Below, piece after piece: positions 17,770 to 27,484 of a stretch of 64,000 bases of DNA. The notes beneath the pieces are model-generated. The model saw nothing but the letters and a program-made list of their open reading frames with translations, was not told where the DNA came from and did not search any database. Each line of letters starts with the position of its first letter. The stretch's first letter is position 1. Origin of the DNA: Chenggangzhangella methanolivorans (GTDB taxonomy: Bacteria; Pseudomonadota; Alphaproteobacteria; Rhizobiales; Methylopilaceae); NCBI RefSeq assembly GCF_019797865.1, contig NZ_CP081869.1, forward strand, positions 4,788,501 to 4,852,500, in the 5' to 3' direction. A program made the position numbers and the translations under genes.

Positions 17770-19032
17770 TTGACGACGGAGCCGAACCAGCAGGCTGTCG
17801 AAGCTGAAGGCTCTTCGGCGAACGCGCCGCACGAGGCCGCGCTTCAGGAAAAGCCTGCGGGCCGCCCGCGCAAGCGCCGCCGCGACAGCGCCCTCGTCGG
17901 CTACATGAGCGGGCTGTTCACGCTCGCCACGCTCGGCGTTCTGGCGATCGGCGGCGTCGTCTACTGGGGCAAGGCCTCGTTCGACGAGCGCGGGCCGCTC
18001 GCCCAGGACGCCACCGTCATGATCAACCGGAACCAGGGCGTCGGCGAGATCGCCGACAGTCTCGAGCGCGCCGGCGTGATCTCGGACGCCAACGTCTTCA
18101 AGGCGGGCGTCGCGGCCTATGGCGCCAAGGACAGGATGCGCTTCGGCGAATACGCCTTCCCGCCGGGCGCCAGCATGCGCGAGGTGATGGAGATCATCGT
18201 CTCGGGCAAGTCGATCGAGCACGCCTTCACGGCGCCCGAGGGCCTCACCAGCCTGCAGATCGTCCAGCGTCTGCGCGACCAGCCGCTGCTCACCGGCGAC
18301 GTCAAGGAAGTCCCGCCGGAGGGCTCGCTGCTCCCCGAGACCTACAAGTTCACCCGCGGCGCCTCCCGCGAGCAGATGGTCGCGCGCATGCGCCAGCATC
18401 GCGAGGCCGTGGTCGAGGAGATCTGGAAGGGCCGCGATCCGGCGACGAAGCTCAAGAGCCCGGACGAGCTCGTGATCATGGCGTCGCTGATCGAGAAGGA
18501 GACCGGCGTTCCCGAAGAGCGGCCGCAGGTCGCCGCCGTGTTCGCGAACCGCCTCGCCAAGGGCATGCGCCTCCAGTCCGATCCGACGATCGTCTACGGG
18601 CTCGTCGGCGGGCGAGGCACGCTCGGCCGCTCGCTGACGCGCGCCGACATCCAGTCCAAGACCCCGTACAACACCTATGTGGTGCGCGGCCTGCCCGCGG
18701 GGCCGATCGCCAATCCCGGCCGCGACTCGCTCGAAGCCGCGGCGCGGCCGGCCAAGACCAGCGACCTCTATTTCGTCGCCGACGGCTCCGGCGGCCACGC
18801 CTTCGGCAAGACGCTCGCCGAGCACAACCGAAACGTCGCGAACTGGCGCAAGATCGAGAAGCAGAGGGGCGTGCCCGCAGACCGCCTCGATCCCGACGAG
18901 CAGACGCCGGAGGCCTCCAACGACGAGGCCGACGCCTCCGGGACGGGCGCCGCGGGCTCGGCGGCGGCCGCGACCTCGACGCCGGCCGCGCAGCGTCCCA
19001 AGCCCGCCGATCCGCGCCGTCAGCAGCGGTGA
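17770..19032 (+). CDS. mltG: Endolytic murein transglycosylase MltG (YceG)
   Basis: Inner-membrane lytic transglycosylase that cuts nascent peptidoglycan strands. The TTG at 17770 follows AAGGGAGC and gives 420 residues. A basic cytoplasmic tail of about 40 residues (GRPRKRRRD) precedes one membrane segment (about 45-66). The periplasmic YceG domain has the LysM-like N-terminal half and the catalytic Glu in MASLIEKETGVPEERPQVA. RLQSDPTIVYGL and YNTYVVRGLPAGPIANPG are also family motifs. The C-terminal 60 residues are Ala/Pro/Gln-rich and disordered. Placement after fabF is conserved in alphaproteobacteria. Confidence 0.95.
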   Translation: MTTEPNQQAVEAEGSSANAPHEAALQEKPAGRPRKRRRDSALVGYMSGLFTLATLGVLAIGGVVYWGKASFDERGPLAQDATVMINRNQGVGEIADSLERAGVISDANVFKAGVAAYGAKDRMRFGEYAFPPGASMREVMEIIVSGKSIEHAFTAPEGLTSLQIVQRLRDQPLLTGDVKEVPPEGSLLPETYKFTRGASREQMVARMRQHREAVVEEIWKGRDPATKLKSPDELVIMASLIEKETGVPEERPQVAAVFANRLAKGMRLQSDPTIVYGLVGGRGTLGRSLTRADIQSKTPYNTYVVRGLPAGPIANPGRDSLEAAARPAKTSDLYFVADGSGGHAFGKTLAEHNRNVANWRKIEKQRGVPADRLDPDEQTPEASNDEADASGTGAAGSAAAATSTPAAQRPKPADPRRQQR

Positions 19033-19135
19033 GCGCTGACGCGGCGGCCGCGAAGGTAGGGACGCGGTCAGCGTCGATATCGAGACATGCGGGCGACGGC
19101 GGGGGCCGCCGGGCGCCTGGTCGGGGATGAGCAGT

Positions 19136-20026
19136 ATGCCGCTAGCGAGCATGACGGGATTCGCCCGCGCGTCCGGCGCGCTTGGCCGGGCGCGCTGGGT
19201 CTGGGAGTTGCGCAGCGTCAACGCCAAGGGGCTGGACGTGCGCCTGCGGGTTCCGCCGCATTGCGACGAGGTGGAGCAGGCGGCGCGCGCCGCCGCGCAG
19301 GCGCGGCTGAAGCGCGGCTCGGTGCAGGCGACGCTGACGCTGGAGCGCCCGCAGAGCGAGACCGAGGTGCGGGTCAACGAGGCGGCGCTCGCGGCCGTTC
19401 TGGCGGCCGCCGAGGCCATCGCGGCCCGCGTGCCGGGAGCCGGCAGCCCGAGCGTCGACGCGATCCTTGCGCAGCGCGGCGTGGTGGAGTTCGTCGAGGC
19501 GGAGGAGACGGCCGACGAGCGCGCCGCGGTCGCCGGCGCCGTGATCGCTGATTTCTCAGGCGCGCTCGAGGATCTGGCCGCCGCCCGCGCGCGCGAGGGC
19601 GCGGCGCTCGAGGCGGTGCTCGCCGAACGCCTCGCCGCCATCGAGGATCTGACCGCCAGGGCCGACGCCTGTCCCGCCCGCACGCCGGAGGCGGTGCGCA
19701 AACGGCTCGCCGAACAGGTCGAGGCGCTCGTCGGGACCGGCGTCGGGCTCGATCCAGACCGGCTGCACCAGGAGGCGGCGCTGCTTGCGACCCGCGCCGA
19801 CGTGCGCGAGGAGATCGACCGGCTCGCCGCCCATGTCGAGGCGGCCCGGGCGCTCATCGCCGAGGGCGGGGCGGTGGGACGGCGGCTCGATTTTCTGGCG
19901 CAGGAGTTCGGCCGCGAATCGAACACGCTCTGCGCCAAGTCGAACGACCGCGGCCTCACCGCGATCGGACTGGAGCTGAAGGCCGTGGTCGAGCAGTTCC
20001 GCGAGCAAGTGCAGAACGTGGAGTGA
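19136..20026 (+). CDS. YicC family endoribonuclease
   Basis: YicC-type protein; E. coli YicC is an endoribonuclease that acts on small RNAs. The start at 19136 gives [14 protein letters not shown], matching the family opening (SMTGFAR); an ATG nine bases earlier is also possible. The rest shows the N-terminal domain with [17 protein letters not shown] and the C-terminal DUF1732 part with [28 protein letters not shown], a very conserved signature. The 296 residues are the normal length. The stop overlaps or abuts the gmk start, indicating an operon. Confidence 0.93.
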   Translation: MPLASMTGFARASGALGRARWVWELRSVNAKGLDVRLRVPPHCDEVEQAARAAAQARLKRGSVQATLTLERPQSETEVRVNEAALAAVLAAAEAIAARVPGAGSPSVDAILAQRGVVEFVEAEETADERAAVAGAVIADFSGALEDLAAARAREGAALEAVLAERLAAIEDLTARADACPARTPEAVRKRLAEQVEALVGTGVGLDPDRLHQEAALLATRADVREEIDRLAAHVEAARALIAEGGAVGRRLDFLAQEFGRESNTLCAKSNDRGLTAIGLELKAVVEQFREQVQNVE

Positions 20027-20031
20027 CCGGC

Positions 20032-20697
20032 ATGGCGGATCCCGCGACCACCCCCGCCTTCGCCCGACGGGGCGTGATGCTGATTCTCTCCTCGCCCTCG
20101 GGCGCGGGAAAGTCGACGCTGACCCGGAACCTCATCGAGTCGGATCCGCTGGTCGAGCTGTCGATCTCGGTCACGACGCGGGAGAAGCGCGGCAGCGAGA
20201 TCAACGGCCGGCACTACCATTTCATCACCCGCAAGCGCTTCGACGAGATGCGCGACGCCGGCGACCTGCTGGAATGGGCCGAGGTCCACGGCAACTGCTA
20301 CGGCACGCCGCGCGAGCCGATCGAGACCGCGCTCGCCACCGGCCGCGACGTGCTGTTCGACATCGACTGGCAGGGCACCGAGCAGGTCCGCGAGAAGATG
20401 GCGGCCGACGTCGCCACGGTGTTCGTGCTGCCGCCCTCCGCCGAGGAGCTGCGGGCGCGCCTGGAGCGCCGCGCAGAGGACACGCCCGAGGTCATCGCCC
20501 GGCGCCTGCGCAACGCCGCGGTCGAGATCGCGCATTGGGAGGAGTACGACTACGTGGTCGTCAACGACGACCTCGACCGCTGCTTCAAGGAGATTCGCGC
20601 CATTCTCGACGCCGAGCGCTTGAAGCGCCTGCGCCGGCCTGCGATCGGCGTCTTCGCCAAGGGCCTCGTCGAGACGCTCGGCCAGACTCTGCTGTGA
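20032..20697 (+). CDS. gmk: Guanylate kinase
   Basis: Phosphorylates GMP to GDP. From the ATG at 20032 (GGAG eight bases before) the protein has 221 residues. The P-loop is [33 protein letters not shown] is the GMP-binding region and [11 protein letters not shown] contains the conserved DxDxQG. A GTG at 20023 overlapping the yicC stop would add three residues. It lies directly after yicC and its stop overlaps a small membrane-protein gene. Confidence 0.95.
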   Translation: MADPATTPAFARRGVMLILSSPSGAGKSTLTRNLIESDPLVELSISVTTREKRGSEINGRHYHFITRKRFDEMRDAGDLLEWAEVHGNCYGTPREPIETALATGRDVLFDIDWQGTEQVREKMAADVATVFVLPPSAEELRARLERRAEDTPEVIARRLRNAAVEIAHWEEYDYVVVNDDLDRCFKEIRAILDAERLKRLRRPAIGVFAKGLVETLGQTLL

Positions 20698-20981
20698 GCG
20701 CGGCCGGCGACGGCGCCGACGACGCGCGGGAAGAGGATCTGAGGCTCGTCCATGTCGAGCGGATCAAGCTCTCCGCGACCTTCTTCAACACGCTCGCCTC
20801 GGGCTGCGTGCTGGCCGGGATTGTGATCCCTGCGGCCTCGATCCTGGTCGGTCTCGCGCCGAACGGGGCGCATGTGTCGGGCGGTCGCCTTATCTTGAGC
20901 GCGGGGATTTGGCTTTTCAGCGGTGCGGCACTACATTTCTTCGCAAGACGCTTGCTTGGAGCCATCGCACATGACGGCTGA
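20694..20981 (+). CDS. Small two-helix membrane protein (hypothetical)
   Basis: Not recognised. The GTG at 20694 overlaps the gmk stop (GTGA) and opens 95 residues: an acidic N-terminus ([21 protein letters not shown]), then two hydrophobic segments around residues 30-52 and 63-82. The tight overlap with gmk and codon use like the neighbours argue that it is real. The function is unknown; it may belong to the short membrane proteins sometimes found next to gmk in Rhizobiales, but I cannot confirm that. Confidence 0.55.
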   Translation: MSAAGDGADDAREEDLRLVHVERIKLSATFFNTLASGCVLAGIVIPAASILVGLAPNGAHVSGGRLILSAGIWLFSGAALHFFARRLLGAIAHDG

Positions 20982-21123
20982 GACCTACCTGCTTTATGTC
21001 GCGCCCCTGATGCTGCTCGGATTCGGCGCGGCCATGTACGCCGTGCTGTCGGCGATGGACGCGCGCCAGCAGGAGCTCAAGCCCGTCCGCGTCGTCTCGC
21101 GCCGCCGGGACATCCGGCGCTAA
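20971..21123 (+). CDS. Very small single-span membrane protein (hypothetical)
   Basis: An ATG at 20971, overlapping the previous frame by 11 bases, opens 50 residues: one hydrophobic helix (about 6-29, LLYVAPLMLLGFGAAMYAVL) followed by a basic tail ending SRRRDIRR. The positive-inside pattern fits an N-out/C-in membrane peptide. No known family is recognised. The overlap suggests coupling to the gene before it. Confidence 0.45.
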   Translation: MTAETYLLYVAPLMLLGFGAAMYAVLSAMDARQQELKPVRVVSRRRDIRR

Positions 21124-21158
21124 AGCGTTTCCTAACTTGCGCTGATCCGTCCCGCTTG

Positions 21159-21196
21159 GTCATGCCCGCGCCTTCGTGCGTGTATCCACGACTTCG
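21159..21196. repeat. Dispersed intergenic repeat, half copy
   Basis: The stretch starting GTCATGCCCGCGCCTTCG and running into ATCCACGACTTCG matches the left arm of the element at 59007-59115 with few differences. It lies in the 186-base gap between the gmk group and a secreted-protein gene. Confidence 0.6.
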
Positions 21197-21309
21197 ACGT
21201 GGACCGCGACCATTCCAGAGCGTGACACGATCGCTTGAGCTCGCTGCGTCTCGCGCGGGGGCGAGGCGGCGGTTCGGTCGGAAGCCGTCCGGCTCTCAGG
21301 CCGATCGCC

Positions 21310-21843
21310 TCAATCGCTGAAGGTCGCCGTCATCGTGATGTCGAAGATCGAACAGGTGGTGTCCGGGTCCATTCGGTTCTTATTGAACCAGTAGCGAAAT
21401 TCGGTCTTGCCCTTTTCGACCTCGAACACGCGTGTCGAAGCGAGATTCACCGCATAGCTCAGCGCCGGCCCCGGGGTCCCGACGATCGGAGGGACCCGCA
21501 TCGCGAGCCGCACCGATCCTCCACCGCCGACAGGCGGCGCGCTCTTACCCTTTGAGACGACCGCGGTCAGGTCGATGACGCCGACATCGCCCTGCGTGTA
21601 GCTGGGATAAGCGCACTGCATCGAACCGTTCAGCAGGACGGTCGCGACGCCGCTCCTCGGCGCTTTGACCACCACATTCTGAATGTAGAGCGGCATGGTT
21701 TCGCTGGGGCCGAAGCTGTAGACGCAGCTGCCGTCGCCCGGGGGGCAGCTGCCAGACTTGAAAACCAGCGTTTCCGCCGCCGCCGGCGCGCAGGCCGTGA
21801 GAATGGCCGCCACAGTGGGCCAAAAAACCGATCGCTTGCGCAT
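21310..21843 (-). CDS. Secreted hypothetical protein
   Basis: The 177 residues begin with a Sec signal peptide (MRKRSVFWPTVAAILTACAPAAAE, cleavage near residue 23). Mature part: four cysteines near the ends (SCPPGDGSC early, QCAYPS mid, TTCSIFD late) and many beta-prone stretches, suggesting a disulfide-bonded beta-sandwich in the periplasm or outside. No family recognised. Its neighbours (rsmA block, convergent gmk group) give no clue to function. Confidence 0.65.
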   Translation of the reverse strand: MRKRSVFWPTVAAILTACAPAAAETLVFKSGSCPPGDGSCVYSFGPSETMPLYIQNVVVKAPRSGVATVLLNGSMQCAYPSYTQGDVGVIDLTAVVSKGKSAPPVGGGGSVRLAMRVPPIVGTPGPALSYAVNLASTRVFEVEKGKTEFRYWFNKNRMDPDTTCSIFDITMTATFSD

Positions 21844-21945
21844 GTCGACCTCCGCCTGAAGGCATGGACGGTCGCCCAGCGCGGATGTTGCCGCTATTCG
21901 GAGAACTACCTACTCGGATACGTCTCCGACCGGTGAAGTCGCGGT

Positions 21946-22788
21946 TTAGAGCGCCGCCCGCCGCGCGCGGGCGAGCGCCACGAAGCCTTCCACCGGAATC
22001 TCCTCGGCGCGCCGCGTGGGCTCCAGCCCCGCGGCCTCCAGCAGCGCGGTCGCGTCGCCGAGGCTTTTCAGGCTCTGCCGCAGCATCTTCCGGCGCTGGC
22101 CGAACGCGGCCTGCGTGACGGCCTCGAGATCGCGCACCGGGCAGGGCAGGGGATTTTCGCGCGGGGTCAGGCGAACGATCGAGGACGTGACATTGGGCGG
22201 GGGCGTAAAGGCCTCGCGGCGCACGTCGAAGGCGATTCTCGCCTCGCAGCGCCATCCGCACAGTACGCCGAGCCGCCCATAGGCCTCGTCGCCGGGCTCA
22301 GCCACGATCCGCTCGGCGACCTCGCGCTGAAACATCAGCGTCAGCCCGTCCCAGAACGGCGGCCAGCTCTCGGTCGCGACCCAGCCGGTGAGCAGCGGCG
22401 TCGCGACGTTGTAGGGCAGGTTCGCGATGACCCGCGAGGGGCCCTCGCCCGCAAGCGCGGCCATGTCGACTTCGAGCGCGTCGGCCTCGACGATCTCGAG
22501 CCGGCCCGGATAGCGCTCGGCGATCTCGGTCAGCGCGGCGATCGCGCGCGAATCCTTTTCGATCGCCACCACCTTGGCCGCGCCCTCGGCGAGAAGCGCC
22601 CGCGTCAGCCCCCCGGGGCCGGGGCCGACCTCGATCACCGTCACGCCCTCGAGCCGTCCGCCAGTGCGCGCGATGCGGCTCGTGAGGTTGAGGTCCAATA
22701 GAAAATTCTGGCCGAGCGACTTCTTCGGCGCGAGCCCGTGGCGCTGGATGACGTCGCGCAGGGGCGGCAGGTCGTCGATCTGGCTCAC
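21946..22788 (-). CDS. rsmA: 16S rRNA (adenine1518-N6/adenine1519-N6)-dimethyltransferase
   Basis: KsgA/RsmA dimethylates two adjacent adenines in helix 45 of 16S rRNA late in 30S assembly. The 280 residues show [16 protein letters not shown] at the N-terminus, the SAM-binding [16 protein letters not shown], and the catalytic NLPY in [22 protein letters not shown] and the C-terminal helical domain with [15 protein letters not shown] follow. Its start overlaps the pdxA stop by four bases. The order lptD-surA-pdxA-rsmA is conserved. Confidence 0.96.
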   Translation of the reverse strand: MSQIDDLPPLRDVIQRHGLAPKKSLGQNFLLDLNLTSRIARTGGRLEGVTVIEVGPGPGGLTRALLAEGAAKVVAIEKDSRAIAALTEIAERYPGRLEIVEADALEVDMAALAGEGPSRVIANLPYNVATPLLTGWVATESWPPFWDGLTLMFQREVAERIVAEPGDEAYGRLGVLCGWRCEARIAFDVRREAFTPPPNVTSSIVRLTPRENPLPCPVRDLEAVTQAAFGQRRKMLRQSLKSLGDATALLEAAGLEPTRRAEEIPVEGFVALARARRAAL

Positions 22789-23813
22789 GCGAGGGCGGGC
22801 TCCCGCGCCATGCGCGCCGCGAGCCTCAGCGCGGCGAGGAGGCTCGACGGGTCGCCCGCGCCCGTGCCGGCGATGTCGAACGCCGTGCCGTGGTCAGGCG
22901 AGGTGCGCACGAAGGGCAGGCCGAGCGTCACGTTCACCGCCCTGTCGAAGGCGAGCGTCTTCACCGGGATCAGCGCCTGGTCGTGATACATCGCGAGCGC
23001 GGCGTCGTAGCGGGCGCGCGCGGCGGCGTGGAACATGGTGTCGGCGGGATGAGGGCCGGTGGCGATGATGCCTTCGGCCTTCAGCCGCTCGACCGCCGGC
23101 GCGACGATGGCGTCGTCCTCATGGCCCAGCACGCCGTTTTCTCCGGCGTGAGGATTGAGGCCGGCGACCGCGAGGCGCCGCGGCCGCTCGATGCGGAAGC
23201 GCCGGCAGAGGTCGCGCGCCACGATCTCGCCGGTCGCGACGATGTCATCTTCGGTGAGGCGCTCGCAGGCCTCGCGAAGCGGCATATGGACCGTCACCGG
23301 CACGACCGCGATTTCTTCGGCCCAGAGCAGCATCACAGCCCGGAACGGCCGGCCCCAGAGCGTTTCGGAAAGCGCGCCGAGATATTCGGTGTGGCCGGGA
23401 TGCGGAAAGCCGGCCTCGACCAGCGGCGCCTTGGCGATCGGCAGCGTCACGAGCGCCGAGCAGCGCCCGCCATGGACAAGTTCGACGCCGAGGCGGATCG
23501 CCTCGATCACCGTCTTCGCGTCGGCCGAATTCGGCTTGCCTGGCTCGGCGACGCAGCGTCCGACGGGCGTGACGGGAAAGCGGTCGGCGAAGACCGCCGG
23601 CGCGCCTTCGGGCTCGACCTCGGCGATCGGCGCGTCGATGCCGACGAGCCTGGCGCGGGCCGCGAAGGTCGCGGGGCAGCCGAGGACGGTGAAGGGCGGC
23701 GTAGAGAGGCGGTCGCGGTCGCGCCAGAGCGCGAGGGCGAGTTCGGGGCCGACGCCGGCCGGCTCGCCCATCGAGAGCGCGAGGGGGCGAGTCAGGGCTC
23801 CCTCGCGGCTCAT
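22785..23813 (-). CDS. pdxA: 4-hydroxythreonine-4-phosphate dehydrogenase
   Basis: NAD-dependent oxidase/decarboxylase of the DXP-dependent pyridoxal-phosphate pathway. The 342 residues hold the N-terminal [17 protein letters not shown], the metal-binding His in [11 protein letters not shown], and the C-terminal [14 protein letters not shown] plus [19 protein letters not shown] signature. It overlaps rsmA and is four bases from surA. Nothing is missing. Confidence 0.95.
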   Translation of the reverse strand: MSREGALTRPLALSMGEPAGVGPELALALWRDRDRLSTPPFTVLGCPATFAARARLVGIDAPIAEVEPEGAPAVFADRFPVTPVGRCVAEPGKPNSADAKTVIEAIRLGVELVHGGRCSALVTLPIAKAPLVEAGFPHPGHTEYLGALSETLWGRPFRAVMLLWAEEIAVVPVTVHMPLREACERLTEDDIVATGEIVARDLCRRFRIERPRRLAVAGLNPHAGENGVLGHEDDAIVAPAVERLKAEGIIATGPHPADTMFHAAARARYDAALAMYHDQALIPVKTLAFDRAVNVTLGLPFVRTSPDHGTAFDIAGTGAGDPSSLLAALRLAARMAREPALA

Positions 23814-23817
23814 GGCG

Positions 23818-24747
23818 TCAGCGACGCTCGATGACCGCGCGGGTCCGAAGCTGGGCGAGGTACTTGTCGGCCTGGGCCTGCGCCTCCTTCGCGCCGACCT
23901 CCTCCATCACCTGCGCGCGCAGCGACGAATCGTCGGCGATGTCCTTCTTCTCGCAGACCGCGATCATCTCCCAGCCCTGGTCGCCGCGCTGCGGATCGGT
24001 GAGCGCGCCGAGCTTGGTCTTGTCGAGGATGTCGGTCATCTCCTTGCCGAGCTGGCCGCTCGACCGGATCACCGGATCCTTGACGGCGACGTCGCGCAGC
24101 TGGCCGGCGAACTGGACGGCGCCGTCGCAGCCGGGGAAGCGGCCGCGCGCGCCGACGGCCTCGCTGCGGCGCTGGTTGGTCTGCGCGTCGCTCGCGCCCT
24201 TGGGCACCACGAAGATGATCTGGCGCAGCGTGTACTGCGTGGACTTGTTGCTCGCCGTCGCGCCGCGGCTGCTGAGCGCCGCCGTCACGTCGCGGTTGGC
24301 GTATTGGGCGGCGTATTTGCGGCGGATGAACTGCGCCCAACTGATCTCGGCCTTCAGCCGGTCCTTCAGCGTCTGAGCGGTGACTCCGCGCTGGCCGATG
24401 GCCTTGGTGAACTGGTCGACCGAGAGCTTGGTGCGGGAGGCGATCGAGGCGTAGGCCTGGTCGACCTGGGAGTCGCTCGCCACCATGTTGTAGCGCTTAA
24501 CCTCGGCGAGCTTCAGCTTCTCGTCGATGAGTTCGTCGACCGCGCTCTTCTCGGGCTTGCCGCCGCCGAGCTTCGCGAGCGCGTTGCGCGCCGCGACCTC
24601 GCTCGACAGGATCGGCTGGCCGTTCACCACGACGGCGATCGACTGCGCCGAGGCGGGGGCCGAGAAGGCGACGACGAAAGCCGCAGCCGCCGGCGCGAGA
24701 AGGGAGAGGGCGCGGGACCGCCCCGCAACACGCAACTTCGATGACAT
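23818..24747 (-). CDS. SurA-like peptidylprolyl isomerase/chaperone
   Basis: Periplasmic chaperone for outer-membrane proteins. A signal peptide (residues 1-36, ending APASAQ) precedes the SurA N-domain with SIAVVVNGQPILSSEVAARNAL. The PPIC-like part begins at YTLRQIIFVVP, but the rotamase core is reduced (the usual FA..A...S motif is replaced by a degenerate segment around residues 195-230), as often in alphaproteobacterial SurA. So chaperone activity is likelier than isomerase activity. The 309 residues and position next to lptD support the call. Confidence 0.85.
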   Translation of the reverse strand: MSSKLRVAGRSRALSLLAPAAAAFVVAFSAPASAQSIAVVVNGQPILSSEVAARNALAKLGGGKPEKSAVDELIDEKLKLAEVKRYNMVASDSQVDQAYASIASRTKLSVDQFTKAIGQRGVTAQTLKDRLKAEISWAQFIRRKYAAQYANRDVTAALSSRGATASNKSTQYTLRQIIFVVPKGASDAQTNQRRSEAVGARGRFPGCDGAVQFAGQLRDVAVKDPVIRSSGQLGKEMTDILDKTKLGALTDPQRGDQGWEMIAVCEKKDIADDSSLRAQVMEEVGAKEAQAQADKYLAQLRTRAVIERR

Positions 24748-24907
24748 CGCGACCCTTGTATGAACGGCGCTCGGGCGGCGCGGAAGACGAGACGCGCCGT
24801 TTTTCCGGCCTCAGCCGCGCCCCGTCAACATGCGCGCCGCCACGATCACGGGAGAACGGGGCCGATTTGAGCCGAAGCCGCCTTTTTGCGGAGATGGATC
24901 CTTCGGA

Positions 24908-27484
24908 TCAGAAGCCGCTCTGATCGTAGTTGTCGCGGGTGCTGCGGTTCTGCGTCGAGGCGCTCGCGCTGCCGAGCGTGCGCAGGTCGACCCGCAGCAA
25001 GAACTTGTGATCGACGTCGTTGAGCTTGATCGAGTCGCTCGAGTTGTCGACTTCGCGGATGTAGGTGAAGCCGAGCGCGAGGCACTGCATGATGTCGTCG
25101 ATGCCGAAGCCGACCTCGGTGCGGTCGAACACCTTGAAGTCGAAATTGTAGCGCGCGCCGCCTTCGACATAGACGTCCGGCGTCACATACACGCGCCCGC
25201 CGGTCAGCACGCCCTCGCGGATCGAATCATAGCCCTGCAGCGGCTGCTGATCGTAGCGGCCGTAGATCACGTTGGCCTGGAACCGGTCGAAGTTGGCGCG
25301 GGCGGCGATCTCGGCCGAGCGCAGCTTGAAATTGTCCTCGTCGAAGCGGAAGTGGCTGCCGAACGAGAGGTGCTGGTTGGGCGCGAAGGTCGCGCCCGCG
25401 ACGTAGTCCGAGCGGTCGGTGTCGAGGCCCGAGTCGAGGCCGGTCCGTGTCGCGTCGATGGCGTCGTACGAGTTGCGGCCCCACAGGTGATAGGACTGGC
25501 CGACGATCGCCGAGAAGGTGGCGCCCGTGTCGGACGTGAAGGTGTAGCGCGCGCCGACATTCGCGCGGCTGCCGCCCTCAATGCGGTCGTAGCCCGAGAA
25601 CTTGTTCCACGAGAACAGCGTGCTGTCGTCGTAGATCAGGCTCTGCGCGTCTTCGTTCGGCAGCTTGCCGATCTGGCCCTCGTTCGGCCGCAGGATGATC
25701 TGGGCGACCGGCTCGATCTGATGCGCGCCATTGGCGCTCTCGGCGATGAACGGGAAGCGGTATTCGAGGCCGACGCCCGCCATGCCGCGGAACAGCGCGT
25801 CCTGCCGGGCGTCGAGGAACGGGCCCATGCGCGGGTCGGTCTTCGGATCGGTGTAGATCAGGTCGCCGCGCATGAAGGCGAAGGGCGTCCAGACCTGGCC
25901 GATCGGGTCGATGAACTGGCGGCGCCAATGCATGTCGCCGGAGATGCGGCTGTAGGTGCCGGCCGCGCCCACGAGCGCGTTGTCCTGACGCGGACGCATG
26001 CGGTAGCGCGCGAAGTCGGCGTCCTCGCGATAGACGCTGGTGGCGTTCAGGTTGAACGCCAGCTCGCCGCCCGCGACCGGGTCCTCGAACACGTAGTTGT
26101 AGTCGATGACCGGGCCGACCCAGGGCAGCTTGTCCTGCTGGTCGTAGCGCGTCATGCCGTAGAACGAGTAGGCGCGCATCTCGAACCAGCTGCGGTCGCC
26201 CTGGCCGGCGAGATAGACCGTCGAGGTCGCGTCGTAGCGCGAGCCCCAGAGGTTGTAGTCGCCGCGGACCCACTTGTCCGAAACGGCGTTGATGTCCCAG
26301 CCCCAGGACCACTTGTCGTTGATCCAGAAGTCGCCCTTGGTCGAGACCGCCCAGCGGTCCTTCTTGTCGCCGGGGCCGACCGTGAGGCCGCCGTCGGGCG
26401 CGGGCGAGCCGTCGGGCTTCGTCAGCGGCACCTTGTCGGCGAATTCGCTGGTCTTCAGCTGGTGGATGCCGGCGCCGCGGATCGAATAGGCGCCGTCCAT
26501 CAGCTGTTCGCGGTACTCGCCCTTCAGCATCACGCCCTGCTTCGAGCTGAAGACCGGCGCGAGGGTGAGGTCCGAGGTCGGCGACAGGATCCAGTAATAG
26601 GGCGTCTCGACCGCGACGCCGACGTCGCCGGAATAGCGCGCGGTCGGCGCGAGCACGCCGGTGCGGCGCTTCACGGTCGGGTCGGGGCTCGAGAAGAACG
26701 GCAGCCAGGCGATCGGCAGGCCGAACAGCTCGAAGGTGGCGTCCTCGTAATAGATCGTCTTCTCGTCCTGGCGCCAGATGATGCGCTTGGACTTGATCTG
26801 CCACAGCGGCGGCTTGGACGGGTTCTCGCGGCAGGGCTCGCAGGCCGTGTAGACGCCGCGGTCGAACACCATGACGTTGCCGTTCTCGCGCCGGCCCTTG
26901 GCGGCGGCGAAATGGGTGCGGTCCACGGTCTCGAGGCGGAGCGGCTCGACGAAGCCGTCCTTGAAGTTGTCCGTGACGTCCATCGACTCGGCGTAGACGA
27001 CGTCGCCGGTGCGCTCGGTCATCTTGACCCGGCCGACCGCCTTCACGCGGTTCGCCTTCTGGTCGTAGATCACCTTGTCGGCCTGCAGCGCGCGGCCGTC
27101 GTAATAGATGTCGACGCCGCCCACCGCCGTCACGACCTCACGGTCGTAATCGTAGACGAGCTGCTTGGCCTCCATCAGCATCTTGGCGTTGGGGTCGTTC
27201 TGCTTGGCCGCCTTGCCCTTGAGGCCAGGTCCCGGCGCAAGCGGATTGGGAGCGTGCGGCCCGCTGAAGGACTTCGGGCGGGTCGGCAGCAGCTGGTCGA
27301 TGACGGGAATGCCGACCTCGGCCGCGCTCACGGGCGCAGCCGTCGCCATCAGCGCCGCGGCGACGCCGAGCGCGACCGGCCGGATCAGCCGGACGGGGCG
27401 CAAACCGAGCGTCAACCGCCTTCCCGATCCCACCGAAACCTCACGCTTACGAGCCTGCCGAAGGCAGCGACGGACGGCGCCCAT
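24908..27484 (-). CDS. lptD: LPS-assembly protein LptD
   Basis: Outer-membrane barrel that inserts lipopolysaccharide into the outer leaflet with LptE. The ORF gives 858 residues; a signal peptide ends near PVSAA (about residue 54). The start is uncertain: ATG at 27484 or in-frame GTG/TTG codons within the next 60 bases would give a shorter leader. The OstA/LptA-like N-domain (about 100-210, with LVYDYDREVVTAVGGVDIYYDG) includes TACEPCRENPSKPPLWQIKS, and the rest is a large beta-barrel (LPS-assembly C-domain). It opens lptD-surA-pdxA-rsmA. The usual lptF and lptG are not upstream. Confidence 0.93.
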   Translation of the reverse strand: MGAVRRCLRQARKREVSVGSGRRLTLGLRPVRLIRPVALGVAAALMATAAPVSAAEVGIPVIDQLLPTRPKSFSGPHAPNPLAPGPGLKGKAAKQNDPNAKMLMEAKQLVYDYDREVVTAVGGVDIYYDGRALQADKVIYDQKANRVKAVGRVKMTERTGDVVYAESMDVTDNFKDGFVEPLRLETVDRTHFAAAKGRRENGNVMVFDRGVYTACEPCRENPSKPPLWQIKSKRIIWRQDEKTIYYEDATFELFGLPIAWLPFFSSPDPTVKRRTGVLAPTARYSGDVGVAVETPYYWILSPTSDLTLAPVFSSKQGVMLKGEYREQLMDGAYSIRGAGIHQLKTSEFADKVPLTKPDGSPAPDGGLTVGPGDKKDRWAVSTKGDFWINDKWSWGWDINAVSDKWVRGDYNLWGSRYDATSTVYLAGQGDRSWFEMRAYSFYGMTRYDQQDKLPWVGPVIDYNYVFEDPVAGGELAFNLNATSVYREDADFARYRMRPRQDNALVGAAGTYSRISGDMHWRRQFIDPIGQVWTPFAFMRGDLIYTDPKTDPRMGPFLDARQDALFRGMAGVGLEYRFPFIAESANGAHQIEPVAQIILRPNEGQIGKLPNEDAQSLIYDDSTLFSWNKFSGYDRIEGGSRANVGARYTFTSDTGATFSAIVGQSYHLWGRNSYDAIDATRTGLDSGLDTDRSDYVAGATFAPNQHLSFGSHFRFDEDNFKLRSAEIAARANFDRFQANVIYGRYDQQPLQGYDSIREGVLTGGRVYVTPDVYVEGGARYNFDFKVFDRTEVGFGIDDIMQCLALGFTYIREVDNSSDSIKLNDVDHKFLLRVDLRTLGSASASTQNRSTRDNYDQSGF

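Noticed and set aside
17602..20535. A 977-codon open frame on the minus strand across fabF, mltG, yicC and gmk
   Set aside because: It is antisense to four recognised genes, is made of repeated Arg/Ala/Gly/Asp-rich stretches typical of GC-rich shadow frames, and has no domain pattern.
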